From Anodontia alba (taxonomy: Eukaryota; Mollusca; Bivalvia; Lucinida; Lucinidae), in NCBI GenBank assembly GCA_964016985.1, contig OZ024824.1, positions 121,764,839-121,828,838 of the forward strand: a DNA stretch of 64,000 nucleotides, written 5' to 3'. Made by a program: the position numbers and the translations under genes. A model generated the notes under the pieces. The model was not told the origin of the DNA, made no database searches, and saw only the letters and a list, made by a program, of their open reading frames with translations. The number at the start of each line of letters is the position of its first letter. Position 1 is the first letter of the stretch. Below, in pieces: positions 34,946 through 45,785 of the stretch.

Positions 34946-35544
34946 CGTTTTGATAGATACATATGAGTCGTATAATGTTGAAAATATTCCTCTGGGGCAT
35001 ATGCAAGCAACAAAGACTGGTATCAGCCTGTACCTCAAGGCATTCACTGTCCGCTTACATAATTATTGGTACTGTAGAAAGTACCGATATACAGCAAAGG
35101 GCATTGTCAGATTGTTCTGCTTCGCTGCTGAGCTGGATCTCACTGCTAGCATAAACCTGAAGGCAATTTTTCTTTTTCTTATTTCTTTTTCTTTTTTTTT
35201 TTTTTTTTTTGCATGAAGTGATACAGTTATGTACTTGTGTTAGTTGGTCAAGGTTTATGTTTCGCCAACATATCATAGATAAATTTTTCCTGATATCCTA
35301 GGTGCTCAGGCGAGCGTTACAGACCAATCTTGATCCTCCTATTGCACGTGCTACAAAATCAGCCAATGTCAACAAAGCAATTTCACCTCACCCTTTGCCT
35401 ATAAAATATTTCATTTCGCTATGCAAGAGCTTTGTTGTTGGCCCGGCCTTCATCTCGAGTGGGCGACAACTTTGATCAAAGCCTATGACACAGTATTATT
35501 TGAAGCCCAACCTTGTGCTGACTGATGAGTTAGGAAGCCTTAGT
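34946..35544. other. Spacer with poly-T run
   Basis: A T-rich run lies at about 35165-35210. GGTGCTCAGGCGAGCG near 35302 is the sort of end seen in short DNA repeats. No gene recognised. Confidence 0.45.
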
Positions 35545-35668
35545 GCTTTTCGTACGTTTGTTCGGTTTGTGCTTGTTTAGATTTGTCGGTTTCCTCTTCC
35601 TCTTGGGATCTGGGAAGGGCTGCGGTTTGTGATTGTGGCACTCCCTGGACTTTCTCTTACCTTTTTAT
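35545..35668 (+). mobile_element. Penelope-like type-1 tail, short truncated copy
   Basis: Only the last ~120 bp of the tail is present, from CCTTAGTGCTTTTCGTACG to CTCTTACCTTTTT. GCTGACTGATGAGTTAG precedes it. Confidence 0.8.
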
Positions 35669-35689
35669 CATGCGGACTGAACAAATTAT

Positions 35690-36118
35690 GTGTCTAAACC
35701 GCGACAGAAGTAAGGGCGAGGATTGTGGCCACGTAAAATTGATTTAAGCCCCCAGTGAAATACTTTTCACTGACCATTCCAAGGCGGTTCTTCTGTCATA
35801 GTTAATTTTTGTTATAGTTCGTCTTTGAATGTGTGTGTCGCTTACATCTTTTTGTTTTGGATAGCTATTTGGCCACTTTGTGTGAAAGTAACTGTCCGTT
35901 TGGCTTCCTGCTAGTGATTTTCCATTAGGGTCTAGTTATTTCGTGTTTGTGTTTCTTTCCCTTTGATGTCTCTGATTGGAGGTGTGGGACAATTGTATCG
36001 ATTCCTGATCATTGCCTTCCCTTCTACTCGTATTTTGTAGATGTAACATTGTTTTACGTATGCTTTATCCTGTTTTTGCTCCTCCTGGTGTCATTGGTTG
36101 GCTAGGTTCTGTATTTAT
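35690..36118 (+). mobile_element. Penelope-like type-3 3' UTR
   Basis: The plus-strand equivalent of 33244-33600: GAGGATTGTGGCCACGTAAA, then the hairpin ACCATTCCAAGGCGGT (35773-35788), the GATAGCTATTTGGCCACTTT stretch and TTGCCTTCCCTTCTA. Beyond about 36030 it continues into sequence not shared with the other type-3 copies. A family A MITE is inserted right after it. Confidence 0.75.
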
Positions 36119-36121
36119 TGC

Positions 36122-36398
36122 ATCATGAAAACATACCTATATAATTTTGACCCCCTTAAACCCCACTTTTATATAGTAAAACTGGGGTTTACAGGGGTAT
36201 ACATTAGTTTTCTTATTTCTGCTCAAAATATAGATTGTGGGTACTCGTTAGAACCGCCTTGCCGAGGCGGTTCTAACGAGTACCCACAATCTATGTTTTG
36301 AGCAGAAATAAGAAAAAAATCTGAATTTTTATCTGAAAATTTTCATTTTTTTGGTGATAAAATTTTCAGTATATTTCAATAGGCGTGTTTTCGTAATG
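36122..36398 (+). mobile_element. Family A palindromic MITE
   Basis: Left end ATCATGAAAACATACCTATA; right end AATAGGCGTGTTTTCGTAATG-like. The core palindrome is essentially perfect (one G/T wobble at the TTGCCGAGG centre). Confidence 0.9.
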
Positions 36399-36447
36399 GG
36401 TATTCCTGGACATCTTCTTTACTATTATGCCAAACAACAACGCATCT

Positions 36448-36699
36448 CATTACGAAAACACGCCTATTCAAATGTATTGAAAATGTTACAACCGAAAGCA
36501 TTGAAAGTTTTCAGAGAAAAATTCTAATATTTTTCATATTTTCGCTCAAAACATAGAGGCGGGGCGGTTCTAGCGAGAACCCTAAATATATGTTTTCGAG
36601 CAGAAATACGAAATAAGGTGTACCCCTGTAAACCCCAGTTTTACTATATAAAAGTAGGATTTAAGGAGGTCAATAATATATAGGTATGTTTTCGTGATG
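36448..36699 (-). mobile_element. Family A MITE, reverse copy, core collapsed
   Basis: Left end CATTACGAAAACACGCC; right end AGGTATGTTTTCGTGATG. The left core arm is lost (AAAACATAGAGGCGGGGCGG) and only GGCGGTTCTAGCGAGAAC remains. It lies 49 bp from the preceding copy in opposite orientation. The spacer (TATTCCTGGACATCTTCTTT) resembles Penelope-like 3' UTR. Confidence 0.85.
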
Positions 36700-36714
36700 T
36701 GTTACTTCGGTTAT

Positions 36715-37050
36715 TAAAAAATACAAGTAAGGATACCCGGGAAAATCCACAATTATGAAGCGTAATCTTCCCGAGCCACACAAAGAATGAGAAATGAGGA
36801 ACAAATAATGCATTAACAAACGTTTCATACGAAATCACCGACGCAAAACCACAGAAGAACTGCGACAGAGGAGCCGCCATGTAACGGTCTGTCGGTAAAC
36901 TACTGGGGATCTGAAACCACGTTTTACTCACAGGAAACCTCACCTTCAATCCTGATGCAGCTCCAACGTATAAATATATGTTCGGTCCGCATAGGAATCA
37001 TCTGCCTCATCTGAGAAACATCACAGTGAAACACATACGATCGAAACACT
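36715..37050 (-). mobile_element. Penelope-like 3' UTR fragment (type 2)
   Basis: On the minus strand it contains GCATCAGGATTGAAGG, the hairpin ACCGTTACATGGCGGC (36873-36888), and the terminal box ending with CTCGGGAAGATTACGCTTC ... ATTGTGGATTTTCC. Layout matches 45520-45780. Confidence 0.65.
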
Positions 37051-37054
37051 GTGC

Positions 37055-37328
37055 ATCACGAAAACACGGCTATATAATTTTGACCCCCTTAAACCCCACT
37101 TTTATATAGTAAAACTGGGGTTTACAGGGGTATACATTATTTTTCTTATTTCTGCTCAAAACATAGATTGTTGGTACTCGTTAGAACCGCCTCGTCGCGG
37201 TTCTAACGAGTACCCACAATCTATGTTTTGTGCAGGAATATGAAAAATATCAGAAATTTTTATCTGAAAATTTTCATTTTTTGGTGGTAAAATTTCCAAT
37301 ATAGTTGAATAGGCGTGTTTTCGTAATG
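37055..37328 (+). mobile_element. Family A MITE with shortened core
   Basis: Left end ATCACGAAAACACGGCTATA; right end AATAGGCGTGTTTTCGTAATG-like. The centre reads ACCGCCTCGTCGCGGT, with six bases missing relative to the usual centre, so the arms remain paired but the loop is reduced. Confidence 0.9.
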
Positions 37329-37690
37329 GATGAGACATTGCAAAGAGCTTAATGGCGATCTGAAGCTAAAACACGAGAAAACCACAAACAGGACCACGAT
37401 GGGTCCGACCACAGACATTGATAGCCAGGCGCCAATAATCTGAAACTGACTGAGTCTTAACAGAAAGGTTTCTTTCTGGGATTCCCTTTCTTTCCTGGTT
37501 TAACCTGTGGCTAATTACTTTCCGTGTACACCTTCAGTCTTCGGTTGCTAAAGGTTATTAATTTTCCTATTTGTAATTCAGCTATTTTGTATTAACGTAT
37601 AACGATTGGAAATCTGGTTGTCGGGTCTGCTTTTGAATGATACCCTGGTGTTTTTGATTGATTCATTGTTGCTGGAACGTATAACTAATA
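37329..37690 (-). mobile_element. Probable Penelope-like 3' UTR fragment
   Basis: GCTTAATGGCGATCTGAAGC, AACAGGACCACGATGG and GACATTGATAGCCAGGCGCC recur near 48085-48160 and 53060-53195. On the minus strand they match the 55290-55370 segment that follows an RT C-terminus. The rest to 37690 is unrecognised. Confidence 0.5.
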
Positions 37691-37692
37691 TA

Positions 37693-38016
37693 AAGTCAAC
37701 TCTCGTTATCTCGAATTCCAAGGGACTCTCTAAAATACTTCGAGATATCAGTACCCCGACATATCAGAATAGCAAAATTGAGGAAAAAATAATTCGAATA
37801 ACCACATTTAACAAATATATATGTAATTGGAGTCTTGAAATTAGAGATATATTGAAATATTGTGGAAAAGAGGAGAAATGTTGGAGCAATTTCTCCTCTT
37901 TTCCACAATATTTTTTACCTGTTGTGAGATTTTCATGTTTAAGCAGGGACCAGATATTCACTTCGAGATAAGCAGTTATTTGAGATAAGCGAGGTCGAGA
38001 TAGCGAGAGTCAACTG
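37693..38016 (-). mobile_element. pogo/Tigger-type MITE, copy 3 (inverted)
   Basis: Ends AAGTCAACTCTCGTTATCTC and GATAGCGAGAGTCAACTG. Internal order is reversed relative to copies 1 and 2: the AGTACCCCGACATATCAG block comes first. The hairpin GAGGAGAAATGTTGGAGC ... TTTCTCCTCTTTT is partly decayed. The left TA is present and the right one is altered. Confidence 0.85.
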
Positions 38017-38019
38017 TTA

Positions 38020-38324
38020 AATAGTATATAAGTTGTCCAGGAATAGCCACAGTCACAGAATATAGCCTACCAATAGTACCAAGAAAAACAAACAGACCAG
38101 GACATGACAGACAGAAAACGAGCAACAAAACAAACAAAGGCAAACAAACGAACATCATGATCTCCAACAAGGTGATCACAATACTCAACAGGATCTACCA
38201 AACACAACAAGACAACGAACAGAGCAAATCATGAAAATTGCCCCACTACGAGAGGCCACAAGGCCACACAAAGAACAAACAACACCAGAACTACCGACTA
38301 TGCAAGATTATTAGTAAAAGCTCC

Positions 38325-38364
<40 letters not shown>

Positions 38365-38690
38365 GGTGGGGGGGTGTGTGGGGCTTTAAATCGATTTTAC
38401 TGATACCAAATCTTCACCATAGTTTTAAATATTGTTCAGCTCGCATAGAGGCACCAAATCAGTCCGTGAAAGCTTATGGAAATTAAATCACTGTGATAAA
38501 ACGAGGTTGGGGTCTTATGGCAATCATCCCAGACACTAGAAGCTAAAGCTAAAGAAAACCACCATTTGAACCATGGTGGGCCCGAAGAAAGACATAACGT
38601 CTGACACCAATTTTCTAATGAAATGCTTAGAACGGCACTTTCATAGAGTCTGAGGCCCACCCTACTGCAATGCAATTAACCCATCGTTAC
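38020..38690 (-). mobile_element. Penelope-like RT end and 3' UTR, decayed
   Basis: On the minus strand, near 38640-38690, GGGCCTCAGACTCTATGA marks the conserved end of the RT (GRASDSM) as in 42040-42070. The following UTR includes GGGCCCACCATGG. It continues to 38040, where TTCTGTGACTGTGGCTATTC corresponds to the terminal box. A (TG)n run of about 17 units lies at 38327-38361. Confidence 0.6.
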
Positions 38691-39225
38691 CCCGGGACAA
38701 ATACATACACATATTGTTTCCGTCCAGCTGGATTATAATTGAAGTAGGTAGGCAGTTTTTTCGTTTCCAGCTTATTTTTCCACCGTACTTCTTTTATGTA
38801 CTTAAGTTGATGTTTTGTGGATGTTAAAATATGAATGTAGGTTCCGTATATCATTTGAAGTTCGCACTGCGTGGGCTCTACTGGCAATATATCTACATTG
38901 TCGAACTTAGAATTACGTTATTGTTTTACCTGGGAGACTAATCAGTTTGTCTAAGCTTTATGTTCATCAAATGTGCCTATATTATTTGCTTGTATAAGTT
39001 TATATTCGAAAAATACATCTTATCGTTGAACTTGTCATGATTAAGTAATATAACCATCTGTTATTTGAACATTTATTTGATATAATTTGTTTCAAACAAT
39101 AAATAAAACAGGAGACCAATAGGTCAACGAAACAGCTAAAATTGTATAGGAAAACGAATTTGCATATGTTCAACGGAAGGTCAAAGGGGGCTTTGCAGGG
39201 TGTCATAACCCAACCCCGTGAGCGG
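38691..39225. other. Unrecognised spacer
   Basis: No gene recognised. CACAACCCCGTGAGCGGGTAA-like sequence (arms ACCCCGTG and GCGGGT) near 39212 is a small hairpin before the microsatellite. Confidence 0.4.
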
Positions 39226-39228
39226 GTA

Positions 39229-39264
<36 letters not shown>
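39226..39264. repeat. (AATC)n microsatellite
   Basis: About nine to ten AATC repeats. The open frame through it gives an artefactual NQSI repeat. Confidence 0.95.
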
Positions 39265-39266
<2 letters not shown>

Positions 39267-39599
39267 ATGGGTCTGCATTTGTATTCCTTTTTTTTCTGAA
39301 GTGAAATTCAAAGTTTATTTACCTCGGGAGATCTATGATTGTGACTTTTCTGGATATCCCCGTATTGGTTTTTCTTTATGTATTTTTTCATTTGCCAATG
39401 ATAATAGAAATATTCAGGAAATGCTAAAACTGACGGCATCAGTCCGCTGAGGGCGCTGGAAAATGGTCACATACCAGAACAAAAAAGCGCAAGAGAAATA
39501 ATACATACTCAAAACAAACATAGATTGTGGAAATAAAAAGCAACCGGTCAACGGCAGTTCCTGTTTTTTACTTACTGATAGAATGTAGCCGTCAAAGAA

Positions 39600-39800
39600 C
39601 TAATGAGCGGCTTTGTCTCCTATAATAACAGCATGCCTCCGATGGAAAAAAGGAACATAGATAAATGGCAGTCTAGGTTTTATAGAGACTCTTCATATGC
39701 AGTAATGAATTTGCAACACTGCTTGCGCCATCTAGCGTATAATATACATGACCAAAACTCCATTGTTCAAGATACCACAAAGAGCTTAATGATACCAAAG
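39600..39800 (-). repeat. 278-bp unit fragment, reverse
   Basis: GAGACTCTTCATATGCAGTA, AATTTGCAACACTGCTTGCG and CATCTAGCGTATAATATACA match in inverse orientation the unit of the tandem array at 58800-60040 (GCAGTGTTGCAAACTTCATT and so on). It lies just upstream of the RT copy at 39986. Confidence 0.7.
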
Positions 39801-40196
39801 GAAATAAAAATATAAGACTCGAACATACAAAATATAAGTGAATATACCAAGGAAATAAGCACTATTGTCTTAGTTGCCCGTAAGACAATTAGAAAAGTTA
39901 GAAGAATTCCACGCGGACCGATAAAAATATGTTTTTACCACTATGGAAGCTGAGGGCGAGGGTTGGGATCCCATAAAGCTACTTTAATATTTATATAAGA
40001 TTCGGTACTAGGCTATTTAGACAAATTGTGGGTATTCCGATGGGTACGAATTGCGCACCGCTTTTGGCTGATATGTTCTGTTCTGTTATAAAAAAAGACT
40101 TCATGATGTCTCTTTCTGAAGAAAAACAATCTGAAGTTATTGAAGCTTTAAGTTCGACGTCTAGATATTTGACCGATTTATTAAATTTTGATAAGT

Positions 40197-40745
40197 CGAT
40201 GGTGTCTTTGGCTTGGCCCGCCGTGGTTCAACTATTGGTTTTCATTTACTCTGACATACAATAGAATTAGCCATGAGTACACGTCTTTGTTTATTATAGT
40301 GATTTATTTGATTTTTATGTTTTCGCTTTGATGCATTGACTGAGTTGGAAGCCTTAATGCGAACCACATTTTTATGTATTTCTGTATTAAGAATAGCATC
40401 TGGACCCAGGGTGAAGTTAGCTAGCTGTAAAAGTGCTTTAAACCCCCCGGTGGTTTGCTCTACCGACCGTTCTAAGGCGGTGGTCCCTGTTTTAGTCTTA
40501 CTATTTTATTCATCGAGGCGACTTGTTGAATGTCTTTCCGTGTGTCATTTGTTCTTGTGTTTTTCAGTCCTTTTAGTATTGCGATTACCTCGCTTGGGGA
40601 AGAGAGAGTTAATCTTAGTGCTTTTTGTACGTTTGTTCGGTTTGTGCTTGTTTAGATTTGTCGGTTTCCTCTTCCTCTTGGGGTCTGGGAAGGGCTGCGG
40701 TTTGTGATTGTGGCACTCCTTGGACTTTTCTCTTACCTTTTTTGA
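40197..40745 (+). mobile_element. Type-1 tail inserted in copy A, site 1
   Basis: Starts GATGGTGTCTTTGGCTTGG, equivalent to UTR sequence just after an RT stop (compare 51695), and runs 549 bp to CTTTTCTCTTACCTTTTTT. It includes the hairpin ACCGTTCTAAGGCGGT (40465-40480). The 123-codon frame within it is repeat-derived. Confidence 0.85.
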
Positions 40746-41005
40746 TTAGTCAAAGTTGTCTTTCTGAGCTTCAATTAAATTAGGCAAATTCTTCTGAAAC
40801 TAAAGCCCCCTATTTTTTTGATTTGCATTTGTCTATTTTAGATGGGTTTATTTCATGCAAAATTTATAATAAGCGCGATGATTTTGATTTTGAGATTGTA
40901 AATTTTCCTTACTTGGATTGGGATATTCCTCGTCGAGCATCCTACGGTGTTTATATCTCGCAGTTTATTCGGTTCGCCAGAGTGTCTAGTCATGTTTCTG
41001 ATTTT

Positions 41006-41433
41006 GGTGTCTGGGAATGGCTGCGGCTTGTGGTGAAGTTGGCTGGCCGTTAAAGTGCTTTAACACACACACCCCACCAACCCCCAGTGGTTTATTATAC
41101 TGATCGTTCTATGGCGGTGGTCCCGGTGCTAGTCTTACTCTTTGTTGCTTTGAGGTTTATTCTACGAGGCGATTCGTTTTATGTCTTTCATTGTGTTATT
41201 TTGTTCTTGTGTTTTTCAGTCTTTTTAGCATTGTGATTACCTCGCTTGGGGAAGAGAGCTAATCTTAGTGCTTTTCGTACGTTTGTTCGATTTGCGCTTG
41301 TTTGGTTTTGTCTGTTTTCTCTTTCTCTTGGTGTCTGGGAAGGGCTGCGGTTTGTGATTGTGGCACTCCCTGGACTTTTCTCTTACCTTTTTTTGTGATT
41401 GTGGCACTCCCAGGACTTTTCTCTTACCTTTCG
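41006..41433 (+). mobile_element. Type-1 tail inserted in copy A, site 2, compound
   Basis: A short terminal-box piece (GTGTCTGGGAATGGCTGCGG) is fused to a second tail starting GGTGAAGTTGGCTGG. The terminus is followed by a second partial terminus (GTGATTGTGGCACTCCCAGG then CTCTTACC). RT resumes at 41434 with FNTRNK. It is a compound or template-switched insert. Confidence 0.8.
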
Positions 41434-41649
41434 TTTCAACACTCGAAATAAATTGTTAACTGCAAAACTTCTAAATCAGGGTTTACCATAAACTCCGCAA
41501 AGCCTCTTCTAAATTTATAGACGTCATTTCGATTTAGTTTCAAAATTCAATGTTGGCCTTTAATCGCTAATGCAAAAAGGCCTATCGTTATCTGAATCTT
41601 ATGGTGACTTAGTATATAATTTCAGAAAAAATATATGCTTACAATGGTT

Positions 41650-41900
41650 AGTTGCTTTGTGATATATTCTACGAGGCGATTTATTTTATGTCTTACCTTG
41701 TATTATTTTGTTCTTGTGTTTTTCAGTCCTTTTAGCATTGCGATTACCTCGTTTGGGGAAGAGAGAGCTACTCTTATTGCTTTTCGTACGTTTGTTCGAT
41801 TTGCGATTGCTTGATTTTATCTGTTTCCTCTTCCTCTTGGTGTCTGGGAAGGGCTGCGGTTTGTGATTGTGGCACTCTCTGGACTTTTCTCTTATCCTTT
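41650..41900 (+). mobile_element. Type-1 tail inserted in copy A, site 3
   Basis: Truncated at GTTGCTTTGTGATATATTCT, lacking the hairpin, and ending CTTTTCTCTTATCC. RT sequence continues on both sides. Confidence 0.8.
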
Positions 41901-42075
41901 TCTTAGCACTTAATTTCGTAAAAGCATTCTTCGATATATTAAGATTGGGTATAACATGAAAATAATACGACAGACTGCATGTATGGCAGTTAATCCAATC
42001 ACGGTTAATAACTTTACTTCACTCTTTGGTTGCACGCCGGCGGGTCGGGCCTCAGACTCTATGAAGGCTCCGGCC

Positions 42076-42399
42076 TAAAGACTTTTAAGTAAGTCGGTTT
42101 GTGCCTGATGCTCTGGCTCTGGTATATTGCGGTTTGTCTTCGTTTATCTGTTCTACCTTCGCATGTTTGTTCTGTTTTTGAAACAAAACTATTTTATGAA
42201 GACATTTCGTGTTATAAAATTCTTACCCAATGCTTTGACAGGTTTCATGCTTTGACCGGGACTTTTCCACAGTGAAATTTTAGAATAGAATAAAATACGC
42301 GTTGTAATGCCATGATGGATAGTGCCCCATTACTACACGTATTTAACCACGACGGGTTAAAACGGATTAAATAGTTATTTTTTTATTGTTCAATGATTA
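42076..42399 (+). mobile_element. 3' UTR of RT copy A, unclassified
   Basis: Sequence after GRASDSMKAPA differs from the type-1 UTR (GACTTTTAAGTAAGTCGG, then GCCTGATGCTCTGGC). It resembles the type-3 UTR in inverse at 33600-33640. Its end was not located. Confidence 0.4.
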
Positions 42400-43057
42400 G
42401 CAAATTAAACCTATAAGAAAAGAATGGTTTGTCAACAAAATGTTAGCAGAAACAATATCAATGAAGGAATGCTAGACCGCCATAAATGTGATATTGTTTT
42501 AGTTCTTTATTCACAGAGGCATAAAAATAGTACACAAGATATCCTGAAGGAGCCACAATCACAGATCATACCAATTACACCAAGGGAACGAACAAACAAA
42601 TCACAATAGTGACCACATACATGCCACAAACCAGAGTAGAACAGAGCAGCAAGCTAAGCATTCCAAAAGTTGTCACCGCATTATAAGAAAAAGATCTTTC
42701 AAGCACAAAAATAAGACAATAACCAGGGCTACACATGAATAATAACCCGCAGCAAGCAATCTCAAAGAACTGTTAATACTAAAACCATTAGCTTAGAGCC
42801 GTCAGGAGTAAAATATCGTGTGGATCAAATAGACTTTACTGGTATCAAATCTTTAATCTCAGGATCAAATGATGTCAAAGATACAAAATGGTTGTTTGGC
42901 TCGCATGGAGACCCCCTTACACAGTCAGTGAAACATGACAAAAGTAAAATTCTAAAACGTTGTCTTTGGAAACAAAGAACACAAACAAGAACAAAAATCG
43001 GGGACTCGATTTTATTAAATCTCTTCATATGCAACAATGTAGTTTGCAAAAAAAAAA
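42400..43057 (-). mobile_element. Penelope-associated fragment with 278-bp unit
   Basis: On the minus strand it carries TTTGCAAACTACATTGTTGC, ATGAAGAGATTTAATAAAAT and CGTTTTAGAATTTTACTTTT in the layout of the 278-bp unit and its flank. GTTTGTTCGTTCCCTTGG then TGATTGTGGCTCCTTCAGG around 42550-42600 resemble a terminal box. The 109-codon plus frame is repeat-derived. Confidence 0.5.
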
Positions 43058-43117
43058 AGGTAAGAGAAAAGTCCAGGGAGTGCCACAATCACAAACCGCA
43101 GCCCTTCCCAAGGCGTG
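43045..43117 (-). mobile_element. Type-1 tail terminus, ~70 bp
   Basis: Only the last part of the tail remains, read on the minus strand from GGGAAGGGCTGCGGTTTG to CTTTTCTCTTACC plus T run. It adjoins the 278-bp unit at GTTTGC. Confidence 0.8.
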
Positions 43118-43175
43118 CAAGGCTGCATATGCCCCTAGTACCTGCGTAATCATTTTTCGATTTTCAAAGCGACCA

Positions 43176-43397
43176 GGGCCCAGTTGTTCAAAGCATCGTT
43201 AGCGTAACGAGCTCGTTAGTGGTCAAAATGTTAATTGTTCACGTAAGTAAAACATCTAATTCACAGGTATGTTTGCTGAAAAAATGTGAGTAGCTTTTGC
43301 AAAAGCTACTCATATTTTTTTTCAACAAAAAATATTAGCATAGCCATATTTAATGATCGAAGTTTTAACGACATTGTTAGTTTTGAACAAACTGGTC
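43176..43397. mobile_element. GGGCCCAGTTGTTCAAAG MITE, copy 2
   Basis: Left end GGGCCCAGTTGTTCAAAGC; right end GTTTTGAACAAACTGGTC. The internal palindrome (AAAATGTGAGTAGC-TTTTGCAAAA-GCTACTCATATTTT, read as arms) is intact. Compared with copy 1 the centre lacks GCAGT. Confidence 0.85.
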
Positions 43398-45261
43398 AAG
43401 CCCTCAGACATTTTAAAAAGTCTGAGCTAAATAAACCCACAAGGTAAACCCCGGAGTGCTGAACAAAGACATATTATTTAGCACTAACCTATTAATGGAA
43501 GGTATAGATCAGCACCGGCACTGCAAATATTTCCAGCTTGTTCACAAATTGCATACTTTGTTTGGTTTCACCGAAGTGTATTCATCATTCTAATGTTGCA
43601 TCTATGGTGGTAAGGAAATCGTCAGTCATATTTTTTCTTTCATTAAGAAGTAGAATATATATTTATTTTCGTTTTCTTGCGTAATGTAAAGTAGTCAGGC
43701 TCCTCGATGTATAAGGGATATTACAAAATCATATAACGAATACCAATACCATTCATTTACAAACAGTGGTACATTATTGGACTGCAAATACGGTAGCAAT
43801 CGTCTGTTGTCTCATTATTGGCAAATGTTATACTGTCTAGATATACCATTTGAAATCAACCCACACCATTCATGGGCAGTCAAGATCGGCAGAGTATTCC
43901 CAAGAACAAGGGTTAAGGATTGAATATAATATTATTAGATGTACGATCAAACTGTAGATACAAGCTTTTGACATATAAATTGAAGTAAATTGAAATTCAT
44001 ATATTTGTTGAACCCCATACAGGACTTTTGTTCTTATGATTATGATTCCTTGCTCGCTGACTGGTCATAAATATAAATGCAATCGCAAATAAATAGTAAT
44101 CCTAAAATAAATTGTCATTAAAAATAAAAACAAAAGCCTTCATAACAAACAAATCAATCGTTAATGGAGTGAAACCAGATAAAATTCTGACATATGCTTT
44201 ATTCTCATTAGAGAATCTGATTTATAGAGCCGTAGTATTTTGACGTCAAGAAATATTTCCAAAGTTTTCCGTTGTGCTATTAATGAGTAAACTCCTTGAT
44301 GGAAGCAAGCGGTGTTTATGAATAGTTCCTTTTAGATAGAAAACTTTAAATAACGCTGAAAGCAATAACAAACTTGTAGCAGACGATTTCTGCAGTTTTA
44401 TATTTAGACTTGGTATTTCATGTAAACTGTCAGCTTAACAGATAATCTACATGGAATGTCAAGCGGGGGTGGAGCACCAGGTGCAAAATTGAGCTGTGGT
44501 CTGCTGCAGTTGTGATTAATGCTTTAAGGGTTAAGTATTGTTCTAATAACGTTTGGGAAAATTCTCGTATAACAAGAATAGTACAGCAATAACCAGTGCA
44601 ACATTGATATCGTCCATTCGCTTATAGACATATTTTATTGTCTACCTGCAGAATTTACCGTAAGTGTCCGGAGCTCATAATACGATAAGTGTCCTAAAAT
44701 TTGAACACATCCATTTAACACCCGTTCACGTGTCTAACGTATTGCTCAATGAGTGGCAAACAGTGTAGAACGCTTCTTCTGAATACATTTGCATTTAATA
44801 AATAGGTGTCCGTTGCTTCCACAACTTGCCAAACATAAAAAATAGCAAGACGATAAGATGTTATGTTAACAATAACAAATTGTATTAAACATAGTCCGCC
44901 AATGATGCATACTCGTATTAAAAGCCTACAGGTACTGGATTTTCGGGGGTTTGTCATACGCACCTTTGCACAAATATATTTCTAGCAAATACCCTGATTG
45001 ACCCGCTTTGTGGACATTTATGTCCTCGTAAGCGATTTATTTTCCGCGGGTATTTTATAGTTTTATTGATTTTCTTAACCCATAATGGAGCCGTTTATGC
45101 TATTTGTCGGTAGCATATACGAGTAAATGCCATTACAAAGAGGAAACCTGTATCATCGACACACTATTAAATGGTCTAACTGCTTTAGGACTTCAAGTAT
45201 AATTCATTTATGTGTAAATTCAAAATAAAAATGTGAGTCATTTTATTGTAATGCCTATATA
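43398..45261. other. Unrecognised spacer
   Basis: About 1.9 kb of AT-rich sequence with no recognised gene or repeat, the longest such stretch in the right half of the window. Open frames are all under 85 codons. Confidence 0.5.
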
Positions 45262-45785
45262 TTTGAGCTTCAACTAATTATCGTTGATAATTTTGCTTGC
45301 CTCTTTAATTGCATGACGGCTGCTCCCTTCTCAATCTGTTTCAGATGGTCAGCGTCTGAATATCAAGATATGTGGTCGGGCTCATTGGTTTTCTTTAGTT
45401 GAGTTTTGGACTCAGATAGCAATTGAAACATTTGCTTTGTAGCAGCAGTGTTTTGATTATGTGTTTCACTGTCATGTTTTCAGATGAGGTAGAATACCCC
45501 TATGCGGACAAACATACATTCGTTATTTGGGGCTGCATCAGAATTACGGGGGAGGTTTTACGCGAGTAAACACTGATTTAAACGCCCCAGTAGTTTTCCA
45601 ACTGACCGTTCCTAGGCGGTTCCTCTGTTACAGTTTTCGTTTTGTTTGTGCTTCTGTGTTTTTATATGCGTGTAGCGTTTGTGTTGGTCTTATTTGTCTC
45701 TCATGTCTTCTTCTTTTGGTGCCTCGGGAGGGCTATGCTTCGTGATTGTGACTTCTCTGTGCAGATCAGAGACAGGACATTCTTC
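45262..45785 (+). mobile_element. Penelope-like RT end plus type-2 3' UTR
   Basis: TTATCGTTGATAATTTTGCT encodes IVDNFACLFNC, the conserved RT end. The UTR follows with GTTTCACTGTCATG, the CTATGCGGAC motif, hairpin ACCGTTCCTAGGCGGT (45605-45620), and a terminal box TTGGTGCCTCGGGAGGGC then TTCGTGATTGTGACTTC. It is 5'-truncated. Confidence 0.7.

Larger units (their letters stand above)
39986..42075 (+). pseudogene. Penelope-like RT, copy A, interrupted three times
   Basis: The piece starts at YIRFGTRLFRQ and passes motif B (GIPMGTNCAPLLADMF). It reaches the catalytic box in altered form: SRYLTDLLNF, where the first Asp of YLDD is Thr. Type-1 tail copies then interrupt it at 40197-40745, 41006-41433 and 41650-41900. 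Between them the coding order continues: FFDLHLSILDGFISCKIYNK, RDDFDFEIVNFPYLDWDIPR and YISQFIRFARVSSHVSDF; FNTRNKLLTAKLLNQG; YGDLVYNFRKN; finally RQTACMAVNPITVNNFTSLF and GRASDSMKAPA. Stops and frameshifts are also present. The N-terminus, including motif A, is missing. The RT type is judged Penelope-like from family resemblance of GIPMGTNCAPLLADLF and the C-terminal blocks. No GIY-YIG endonuclease is seen. Confidence 0.75.

Noticed and set aside
40336..40707. 123-codon frame, and similar frames at 47676-48023, 48763-49140, 50679-50921 and 57169-57579
   Set aside because: All are the type-1 tail of Penelope-like elements. The shared frame follows from shared DNA, and the known RT ends before the tail.
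43398..45261. Host gene exons in the longest repeat-poor stretch of the right half
   Set aside because: No open frame above 85 codons, no recognisable peptide and no convincing splice-site pairs.
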